Assembly: GCA_047630175.1 (NCBI GenBank)
Contig: JBLHVI010000050.1
Location: forward strand, 1 to 21,409
Length of the DNA stretch: 21,409 bases
Reading direction: 5' to 3'
Origin: UBA4582 sp047630175
GTDB lineage: Bacteria > Pseudomonadota > Gammaproteobacteria > Pseudomonadales > Azotimanducaceae
The notes below the pieces were generated by a model. It did not search any database. It was given only the letters and a program-made list of their open reading frames with translations, and was not told the origin of the DNA. A program made the position numbers and the translations under genes. Below are positions 15,576-21,409 of the stretch, piece after piece (position 1 is the stretch's first letter; every line of letters starts with the position of its first letter).

Positions 15576-16241
15576 ATGTCAAAGAATGTAAATGAAGTGC
15601 TGTTCGGACCGATTTTTGTCAACAATCCTATCGGCTTGCAAATTCTTGGTATTTGTTCTGCGTTGGCAGTAACAACCAAGATGAGTGTTGCTTTGGTAAT
15701 GTGTATTGCACTCACGCTGGTGACTGCTTTTTCTAATCTGTTTATCTCGCTGATACGTAACCAAATACCAAGCAGCATCCGAATTATCGTGCAGATGACG
15801 ATCATTGCTTCGTTGGTGATTGTTGTTGACCAGATATTGGGAGCGGTAGCGTACGATATGAGTAAGCAGCTAACGGTATTTGTTGGGTTGATTATTACAA
15901 ATTGCATTGTCATGGGTCGGGCCGAGGCCTTTGCCATGCAAAACCCACCGATGATTAGTTTTCTTGATGGTATCGGTAACGGCCTAGGCTACAGCGTAGT
16001 GTTGATGTTAGTAGCGACTATTCGTGAGCTGTTGGGGTCTGGTAGGCTATTTGGTTTTGAGATACTGCCGCTGGTGACTAATGGCGGCTGGTACGTGCCA
16101 ACGGGCTTGATGTTGTTGCCACCCAGTGCGTTTTTTATCATTGGTTTGTTGATTTGGGCCCTGCGTAGTTGGAAGACTGAACAGGTGGAAGAAGCAGACT
16201 ACGAGATTGGTGGTCACACGGCCCTTTCACGAGCAATGTAG
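15576..16241 (+). CDS. nqrD: Na+-translocating NADH:quinone reductase subunit D
   Basis: Six-helix membrane subunit of 221 residues that pairs with NqrE as inverted relatives and takes part in electron transfer across the membrane. Cys27 (in GICSAL) and Cys110 (in ITNCIVMGRAEAFA) match the cysteines that, with those of NqrE, hold the intramembrane iron-sulfur centre in Vibrio NQR. Other family blocks are NNPIGLQILGICSALAVT and the ATIRELLGSG segment near 146-155. GGGAGCAGGA lies 8-10 bases before the ATG. The spacing of 9 bp to nqrE supports a single transcript. The RnfE homologue is related, but the flanking genes make this nqr. Confidence 0.97.
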   Translation: MSKNVNEVLFGPIFVNNPIGLQILGICSALAVTTKMSVALVMCIALTLVTAFSNLFISLIRNQIPSSIRIIVQMTIIASLVIVVDQILGAVAYDMSKQLTVFVGLIITNCIVMGRAEAFAMQNPPMISFLDGIGNGLGYSVVLMLVATIRELLGSGRLFGFEILPLVTNGGWYVPTGLMLLPPSAFFIIGLLIWALRSWKTEQVEEADYEIGGHTALSRAM

Positions 16242-16250
16242 GACAAGACC

Positions 16251-16862
16251 ATGTTTGAATATTATCTCAGTCTGTTTCTTAAGGCCGTCTTCATCGAGAA
16301 TATGGCCTTGGTGTTTTTTCTCGGTATGTGTACGTTTATAGCTATATCTAAAAAGATCGAAACGGCAATCGGCTTAGGTATTGCTGTTGTAGTCGTGCAG
16401 GTCATCACGGTACCGGTTAATAACATTATTTTTACCTACCTGTTAGCAGATGGCGCACTGGCGTGGGCCGGTTTGCCTGATGTCGATTTAAGTTTCTTGG
16501 GCTACCTAAGCTACATAGGGGTTATCGCCGCTATCGTGCAGATTATGGAGATGTTCCTCGATAAATACGTACCGGCGTTATATAACGCACTAGGCGTATT
16601 TTTACCTTTGATCACCGTTAATTGCGCTATTCTTGGCGCCTCATTGTTTATGGTGAATCGCGACTATAATTTTAGCGAGAGCGTTGTGTATGGCGTTGGT
16701 GCCGGCATTGGTTGGGCTATCGCTATTGTTGCCTTGGCGGGTATCCGCGAAAAGCTAAAGTACAGCGATGTCCCTGCTGGTTTGCGAGGCCTGGGCATTA
16801 CTTTCATCACCGTTGGCCTCATGTCACTGGGCTTTATGTCCTTCGGTGGAATCTCACTCTAA
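16251..16862 (+). CDS. nqrE: Na+-translocating NADH:quinone reductase subunit E
   Basis: Membrane subunit of 203 residues, partner of NqrD. It starts with MFEYYLSLFLKAVFIENMAL, typical of the family, and keeps Cys27 (in LGMCTFIA) and Cys125 (in TVNCAILG) that bind the shared intramembrane iron centre. Further blocks are YIGVIAAIVQIMEMFLDKY at about 88-106 and GIREKLKYSDVPAGLRGLGI near the end. Six hydrophobic helices are visible. The stop lies 20 bp before the nqrF ATG. The related RnfA lacks this gene context. Confidence 0.97.
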   Translation: MFEYYLSLFLKAVFIENMALVFFLGMCTFIAISKKIETAIGLGIAVVVVQVITVPVNNIIFTYLLADGALAWAGLPDVDLSFLGYLSYIGVIAAIVQIMEMFLDKYVPALYNALGVFLPLITVNCAILGASLFMVNRDYNFSESVVYGVGAGIGWAIAIVALAGIREKLKYSDVPAGLRGLGITFITVGLMSLGFMSFGGISL

Positions 16863-16882
16863 CTAGACGACTAGAAGTGGTT

Positions 16883-18106
16883 ATGAATATCGATATTATT
16901 TTAGGTGTTTCTATGTTTACCTCCATCATTATGGTGCTGGTATTCATTATTATCTCTGCACGTAATCAGCTGGTTAGCAGTGGTGCGGTGACGATCGAGA
17001 TCAATGAAGATCCCGATAAATCAATTGTCACCAAGGCTGGTGGTAAACTGTTGCAGACCTTGGCAGACTCAGGCATTTTCTTATCATCGGCCTGCGGAGG
17101 CGGCGGTACGTGCGGTCAGTGTCGCTGCAAGGTGCTCGGCGGTGGTGGCTCAATGTTAGCAACAGAAGCGAGTCATTTTAGCCGCAAGGAAGCTTCCGAA
17201 GGCTGGCGCCTGAGTTGTCAAACAGCCGTCAAGCAAGATATGCAAGTCGAAGTTGAGCCTGAGTTTTTCGGCGTTAAACGCTGGGAGTGCGAGGTGATCT
17301 CAAACGACAACGTCGCCACCTTCATCAAAGAGCTAATCCTTAAACTACCTGATGGTGAGGAAGTGAACTTCCGCGCTGGGGGCTATGTTCAGTTCGAGAT
17401 TGATCCCTACGATATCGACTATAGGGACATTGATGTCGACGAGGAGTATCGCGGTGATTGGGAAAAATTTGGCGTCTTCGACAATAAAGCAAAAGTCGAT
17501 GAGGTCACCATCCGCGCCTACTCTATGGCGAACTACCCGGAAGAAAAGGGTGTCATGAAATTCAACATCCGTATCGCATCACCCCCACCGGGTACAGACT
17601 TTGCCCCGGGTAAGATGTCGTCTTATTTGTTTACGTTAAAGCCGGGAGACAAGGTAACTATTTTCGGACCTTACGGCGAGTTTTTTGCCAAGAAGTCTGA
17701 AGCCGAGATGGTCTTCATCGGTGGTGGTGCAGGAATGGCACCCATGCGCGCACACATTTTTGATCAGCTGAGACGCATTGATACGCATCGAAAGATAAGC
17801 TTTTGGTACGGTGGGCGTAATGAACGCGAGCTTTTTTATGTGGATGAATTTGACCAGCTAGCATCCGAGCACGAAAACTTTGATTGGCATGTCGCACTGT
17901 CTGACCAGAATATTGAGGGGTGGACGGGCTATACCGGCTTTATCCATAACGTCCTATTAGAGAATTACTTGAATAGTCATCCGTCACCGGAGGATTGCGA
18001 GTTCTATATGTGTGGGCCACCTATGATGAATGCGGCGGTCATTCGGATGCTTGAAGACCTAGGTGTTGAGCGTGAAAACATCATGCTAGATGATTTTGGC
18101 GGCTAG
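16883..18106 (+). CDS. nqrF: Na+-translocating NADH:quinone reductase subunit F
   Basis: Entry point for electrons: oxidises NADH and passes electrons through FAD and a 2Fe-2S cluster. The 407 residues begin with one membrane helix (about 4-25). The ferredoxin domain follows with Cys71, Cys77, Cys80 and Cys112 as cluster ligands. The FAD domain has RAYSMAN at 211-217. The NADH domain has GGGAGMAPMR at 280-289 and CGPP at 377-380 near the C-terminus, with FGG at the end. All key residues correspond to those known for Vibrio NqrF. A frame open back to 16712 overlaps nqrE and is not used; AGAAGTGG stands just before the ATG at 16883. It is the last gene before a strong terminator. Confidence 0.97.
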   Translation: MNIDIILGVSMFTSIIMVLVFIIISARNQLVSSGAVTIEINEDPDKSIVTKAGGKLLQTLADSGIFLSSACGGGGTCGQCRCKVLGGGGSMLATEASHFSRKEASEGWRLSCQTAVKQDMQVEVEPEFFGVKRWECEVISNDNVATFIKELILKLPDGEEVNFRAGGYVQFEIDPYDIDYRDIDVDEEYRGDWEKFGVFDNKAKVDEVTIRAYSMANYPEEKGVMKFNIRIASPPPGTDFAPGKMSSYLFTLKPGDKVTIFGPYGEFFAKKSEAEMVFIGGGAGMAPMRAHIFDQLRRIDTHRKISFWYGGRNERELFYVDEFDQLASEHENFDWHVALSDQNIEGWTGYTGFIHNVLLENYLNSHPSPEDCEFYMCGPPMMNAAVIRMLEDLGVERENIMLDDFGG

Positions 18107-18123
18107 ACACTAAAAGCCGAGGA

Positions 18124-18155
18124 AAGAAAAAGCGACCGTTGGGTCGCTTTTTTTT
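18124..18155. terminator. Strong bidirectional intrinsic terminator after nqrF
   Basis: AGCGACC (18131-18137), loop GTTG, GGTCGCT (18142-18148), followed by eight Ts. On the opposite strand the same hairpin is followed by TTTTTCTTT, so it can end both the nqr transcript and the convergent Nudix transcript. Confidence 0.92.
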
Positions 18156-18201
18156 GCCCTGCGTTTAAGTGGCAGGAGGACACTGCACCGGCGAGCGACG
18201 T

Positions 18202-18999
18202 TTAGCCCTGACGGTCTGGCATTTTTTCTTCTGAGACGTGATAGCCTGCATTATCCGGAATGCATAGATAAACGCCATCATCACGCTGCTCCGTCCAGGG
18301 CAGTACGGTAACGAGGTTACGAGTGCGAGCCATTTCGAAGGCACTGGCGACAGTGTTGCTCTCGGCCAGCATCTCGATATTCAGGCGTGTGGGGAAGATA
18401 ACGGTGTATTTGCCGCTTGCGGCACCCTCCAAGGCTGAATCGGGCGCGATCCATACCGAATCAACTGACTCGTGTCCATCGTGAATTGCTAGATGATCTG
18501 CTGGTGCCTGAGCCAGATAAAACCAGGTGTCGAAGCGTTTCGGCATCATCGTTGGCGTAACCCAGTGAGCGTATGGCTGTAGCAAGTCACAGGCGAGTAT
18601 CAGGTCTTCTTTGACAAGGAAGTCTCGCAGGCTGATGTCATGCTTAACCAGCGCATTTCGGTAAGGCTCAAGTGCCATTAAGCGGTTCGCCGACACCAAC
18701 GCAGTGCTGCCCTGTTCCCGCGCTAACAGAATGCCACACTCCTCAAATGCTTCCCGAATCGCGCCTGCCTGCAAGGACAATGCAACATCGTCTGCGTCAT
18801 CAACGCCATGGCAGCGGTCACGTACAGCGCCATCGCCAGCGTCGACTTTGCCACCGGGAAAAACCAATGCGCCGGAGGCAAAATCTATCTGATGGTGGCG
18901 AACGACCATAAATACCTCGAGCGCCTCAACGCCGTCCCTTAGCATCAATATTGTTGCGGCAGGAACAGCCGTAGGAACCGCATTGGCTGCGCTAGACAT
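18202..18999 (-). CDS. Nudix hydrolase, NUDT19/RDPN-like
   Basis: Nudix enzymes hydrolyse a diphosphate bond linked to a nucleoside or coenzyme. This 265-residue protein keeps the catalytic helix REAFEECGILL (82-92) and the preceding FPGGKVDAGD (47-56). About 18 extra residues separate the GG from the REXXEE, so the canonical box is interrupted, as in the NUDT19 (acyl-CoA/CoA diphosphatase) group. The C-terminal half with HWVTPTMMPKRFDTWFYLA at about 145-163 fits that group as well. The substrate is inferred only. The ATG overlaps the stop of the upstream MORN gene by one base (TAATG), so the genes are translationally coupled. There is no signal peptide. It faces nqrF across the shared terminator. 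Confidence 0.88.
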   Translation of the reverse strand: MSSAANAVPTAVPAATILMLRDGVEALEVFMVVRHHQIDFASGALVFPGGKVDAGDGAVRDRCHGVDDADDVALSLQAGAIREAFEECGILLAREQGSTALVSANRLMALEPYRNALVKHDISLRDFLVKEDLILACDLLQPYAHWVTPTMMPKRFDTWFYLAQAPADHLAIHDGHESVDSVWIAPDSALEGAASGKYTVIFPTRLNIEMLAESNTVASAFEMARTRNLVTVLPWTEQRDDGVYLCIPDNAGYHVSEEKMPDRQG

Positions 19000-19985
19000 T
19001 ATTGGTTACCTTCGGCGCTGATAAGCCAGCGGTCATCTTGTTTCTTTAAACGCAGATACTTTTGTGTCACGTCGTTGTAGCGGTCTGACGTGTAGGTTTG
19101 TTTGAACGTCACCTTGGCTTCATCAGCACCAACGATGCTGAAGTTATCGTAGTCTATGCTGACACTGATAAAAGTAGGGCTTGCGAGGCGTGTTTTACGT
19201 TGGGCTTGCCACTGGCTGCGCGTCAGGGAACCGGGAGTCTTAAATTCTGGGCTATAGCTATTCAGATAGGCCAGCGCATCTTGTTGCGACCAATGCATGG
19301 CCCAGTTGTCGATGCTACTTTGCAGAGCTTGCTGAACCGCATCATTGAGTCGCGTTATGGGTTGATACAACGGCGTCGCATTTTCTACCCTTGGCGTCAT
19401 CGTAGGTGTGATATCAGGCGCGGGTACTTTTTCTTGGTTTTCTTTTTCTTTTACCTGCGGGGGTATTTCTTCTGCTAATCCTGTCGGTGTAGTTTTAGCG
19501 GCTGACTGTGCAGCCAGCAGCTGCTGATCACTGACCTCGGCGACCGGCGCTGCCATCTCTGTGGGCCGAGCGGGTGTGGGTCTGGCATTGCCGCTTGCGC
19601 TATTTATAGCCACGTCGTTCGTAGCTGTCGCAGGGTTGTCGACCAGTAAGTCGTCAGTGAAGTAACCGGTATAAACCGTGCCGTCAGGCAGTATCATTGT
19701 ACCGGGTCCATTGCGCAGATCATCTTTGAAAGTGCCGACAAAGCGCGTGCCGTCCTGCCAGAAGATAGTGCCTTTGCCAGAGCGCTTGTCATCAGACACA
19801 GCACCTACATAGCGTGTGCCGTCAGGCCAGACCAGTGTTTTGGTATTGCTGACAGCGCTTGGGTCGATGCTTGGGTCAATGGTAGACGCTGGGTTGGGCA
19901 TTGATTCAGCGGCGCCAGTGGCCGTCGCTACCAACAGGCAGGCAGTTAGCAATAAAGTGTTTTTGACGGCAGGTGTCATTGTCAT
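18999..19985 (-). CDS. Secreted MORN-repeat protein with C-terminal NTF2-like domain
   Basis: The predicted protein of 328 residues has a signal peptide (hydrophobic 9-21, likely cut near TATGAAES). Three MORN repeats lie at about 50-115: WPDGTRYVGAV, WQDGTRFVGTF and LPDGTVYTGYF. They are followed by a Pro/Glu/Lys-rich linker (about 120-215). The C-terminal domain (about 225-328), with NWAMHWSQQDALAYLNSYSPEF and KYLRLKKQDDRWLISAEG, resembles the NTF2/SnoaL-like domain attached to some periplasmic L,D-transpeptidase-related proteins. It is probably periplasmic; its role is unknown. I chose the ATG at 19985 because AGGA lies 8 bases upstream and it places the signal peptide correctly; a frame continues to 20030. 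It is 66 bp downstream of the kinase-like gene and coupled to the Nudix gene. Confidence 0.82.
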   Translation of the reverse strand: MTMTPAVKNTLLLTACLLVATATGAAESMPNPASTIDPSIDPSAVSNTKTLVWPDGTRYVGAVSDDKRSGKGTIFWQDGTRFVGTFKDDLRNGPGTMILPDGTVYTGYFTDDLLVDNPATATNDVAINSASGNARPTPARPTEMAAPVAEVSDQQLLAAQSAAKTTPTGLAEEIPPQVKEKENQEKVPAPDITPTMTPRVENATPLYQPITRLNDAVQQALQSSIDNWAMHWSQQDALAYLNSYSPEFKTPGSLTRSQWQAQRKTRLASPTFISVSIDYDNFSIVGADEAKVTFKQTYTSDRYNDVTQKYLRLKKQDDRWLISAEGNQ

Positions 19986-20051
19986 TGTCTTTTTCCTGTT
20001 TAGCTTGCCTGGTGGCGAGGATAATACCACCTCGTCGGGTTGGGTTGAAGC

Positions 20052-21053
20052 CTAACGGTTTATGCCGAACAGGCCGGCAACGGCGGCGGCTAGCATCACG
20101 GGCGCAGGTTCGATGATCCACGGGCCATTATTGTTTATGGTGATTTCCGCACTATCTTCGGGTCCAAGGTTAATGCTTCGGTCACCATCAAAGGCGAGTA
20201 TCCCCGGTCCATGAATACTGTGTGCAGTACCCAGCTCGATACGCGCAAAAGATTTGATCGGAACTTCGCCATACAGGCCCGGTGACAGAGGTGCGCGAAC
20301 CCGCGTCACAGCAGGTTCGCCGCAGCTGACTTGGACGCCAAACCTGTCTTTGGCGCCACACGGCATCACGTATCCACCGATAGGTGACATACCAACCGAT
20401 GCAGGCTCTGCGCGGGTCAGAAAAACGGCTTGAATGTTTTCAGGCGCAAAGGGTAAAAGGCTACCCATTGACTCGTTGCGTAGCATCACCGCATCAACGA
20501 GGGCCATATCTTCAATACCACCATTGGCGTGGCCACCGTTGACCTTCACGTGGATCTGTTTGCATTGGTAGCAGTGATCTTGGCGGGCTAGCTGTTGAGT
20601 GCAAATCAAGCCAGCCGCTGCGCCTGCAACCGATGCCTCAACGAGTTGCGGAAATACATTGTTTGTCCCTGTCGATAGCGGCAGCAGATTGGCAGCGGGC
20701 AGGGCTCGTGCAACAATACGGCTGGTGCCGTCTCCGCCTAACACAATAAACGTCCGACAGCCGGCTGCCCACATAGCCTCAGCCATGTGGGTGGTGTCGG
20801 CGGCGGTGTGGGTCAGGGGCAAAGTAAGAATTTCCACTTTGTCGCGTTCAGATAGGTTTTCTATCGCGCGCTCGTTGATGCGAAAGGGCTCATTGGCGAG
20901 GAAAATGCGCTCGACCCCGTGATTGAGGGCACCAAGGATCAGCCGCGTCACTTGTTGCTGTTTGTTCTGGTGGCTGTGCGTGCTTGCACGCGCTGTGACC
21001 CTGCGTACATCCCGACCCGACATAGGGTTGACGATAATACCTAGACGATGCAT
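20052..21053 (-). CDS. ATP-NAD kinase-fold protein, AcoX-like
   Basis: The protein of 333 residues starts MHRLGIIVNPMSGRD and carries the GGDGT nucleotide-binding motif (106-110) and STGTNN (127-132), the signature of the ATP-NAD kinase/diacylglycerol-kinase-like fold. Its size and the FPQLVEASVAGAAAG segment match the AcoX-type branch, first seen beside acetoin dehydrogenase genes and of unclear activity. No acetoin genes are nearby. A CYQCK motif (161-165) is a possible metal or redox pair. NAD kinase activity is possible but not shown by sequence. The frame is open to 21077, but the ATG at 21053 overlaps the yaaA stop (TGATG) and starts right at the conserved part, so I use it. The next gene follows after 66 bp. 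Confidence 0.82.
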   Translation of the reverse strand: MHRLGIIVNPMSGRDVRRVTARASTHSHQNKQQQVTRLILGALNHGVERIFLANEPFRINERAIENLSERDKVEILTLPLTHTAADTTHMAEAMWAAGCRTFIVLGGDGTSRIVARALPAANLLPLSTGTNNVFPQLVEASVAGAAAGLICTQQLARQDHCYQCKQIHVKVNGGHANGGIEDMALVDAVMLRNESMGSLLPFAPENIQAVFLTRAEPASVGMSPIGGYVMPCGAKDRFGVQVSCGEPAVTRVRAPLSPGLYGEVPIKSFARIELGTAHSIHGPGILAFDGDRSINLGPEDSAEITINNNGPWIIEPAPVMLAAAVAGLFGINR

Positions 21054-21409
21054 CAGACTTTGCGCGTGAATACCCAATCGGTGTCTGAAGAAAAGTCTTC
21101 ATTGAAGCGATAGCCGTCAGTGGTGAATTCCTTCATGGCCTCAGGTGTGTTCAAGCGATTTTTAATAATGTAGCTAGCCATTAAACCGCGGGCTTTCTTC
21201 GCGTAAAAGCCCAGAATTTTGTAAGTGCCCTTACTGAAGTCCTTAAATACCGGAGTGATGACCTGGCCGCTAAGTTGCTTCGTGCGTACCGACTTAAAAT
21301 ATTCGTTGGACGCAAGATTGATTACTGATTTGTTGCGGTGACCTGTTAGTTCTGTATTCAACGCCTGAGTAATCGTGTCGCCCCAGAACCCGTAAAGATC
21401 TTTGTTGTC
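21053..21409 (-). CDS. yaaA: YaaA (UPF0246) peroxide-stress protein, 3' part
   Basis: Only the C-terminal 118 residues are in the window; the frame runs off the right edge without a start. DLYGFWGDTITQALN, NLASNEYFKSV, KILGFYAKKARGLMASYII and DGYRFNEDFS are all conserved in YaaA/DUF328. In E. coli YaaA limits free iron and protects DNA and proteins during hydrogen peroxide stress under OxyR control. The stop overlaps the start of the downstream kinase-like gene by one base. No regulatory region is visible because the 5' part is missing. Confidence 0.93.
   Translation of the reverse strand, partial: DNKDLYGFWGDTITQALNTELTGHRNKSVINLASNEYFKSVRTKQLSGQVITPVFKDFSKGTYKILGFYAKKARGLMASYIIKNRLNTPEAMKEFTTDGYRFNEDFSSDTDWVFTRKV

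Noticed and set aside
16712..16882. Upstream extension of nqrF into nqrE
   Set aside because: The extension is nqrE out of frame; NqrF in Vibrio begins with the same membrane helix as the ATG at 16883.
1..21409. Mobile element, CRISPR array, toxin-antitoxin or defence system
   Set aside because: No transposase, integrase, spaced direct-repeat array, or nuclease/effector gene was seen; nearly every large frame belongs to a core or known accessory family.

Overview
The window is chromosomal DNA of a gammaproteobacterium, probably a marine or aquatic member of the broad Pseudomonadales/Cellvibrionales group. The evidence is the combination of a full Na+-translocating NADH:quinone reductase operon (nqrABCDEF), CsiV, a SapC-family protein and a methylthioinosine-type phosphorylase. 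The gene order also resembles, from memory, the Pseudomonas aeruginosa stretch nqrF-A / gap / mfd / PA3003 / PA3004 / lexA. I see no insertion sequence, CRISPR array, prophage, rRNA or tRNA. Apart from the first ~480 bases this is mostly a compact housekeeping region.

Layout. (1) Bases 1-484 carry at least three copies of a 12-bp tandem repeat at the window edge and no recognisable gene. (2) lexA is on the minus strand behind a leader of about 150 nt to the chosen start, with two tandem SOS boxes over its promoter. (3) Reading right from there are an MscS-type channel, a SapC-family protein and a purine nucleoside phosphorylase whose base-pocket Asn suggests methylthioinosine (mtnP/MTIP-like) specificity. 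(4) Facing them on the minus strand are mfd (transcription-repair coupling factor) and csiV, which overlap by 17 bp. (5) Divergent from mfd is a membrane-anchored retropepsin-like aspartic protease, then a GAPDH with an N-terminal extension of about 130 residues. (6) After a 453-bp leader region come nqrA-F, tightly packed and closed by a strong bidirectional terminator. (7) On the minus strand at the right end, in transcription order: yaaA (3' part), an AcoX/ATP-NAD-kinase-fold protein, a secreted MORN-repeat protein and a Nudix hydrolase. Two of the three junctions there are stop/start overlaps.

How the genes work together. NqrA-F form the sodium pump that couples NADH oxidation to quinone reduction. 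NqrB and NqrC keep the FMN-acceptor SGAT motifs, NqrD and NqrE the paired membrane cysteines, and NqrF the 2Fe-2S cysteines. The apbE and nqrM maturation genes are not in the window. LexA and Mfd both belong to the DNA-damage response. CsiV acts in cell-wall synthesis. The yaaA-led cluster pairs a peroxide-stress protein with two nucleotide or cofactor-type enzymes, but a joint role is inference.

No clear undescribed system was found. The observations most worth a second look are the architecture of the lexA leader, the hairpin and long leader before nqrA, the coupled yaaA/AcoX-like/MORN/Nudix cluster, the anchored retropepsin next to mfd, and the anonymous repeat-containing left edge.
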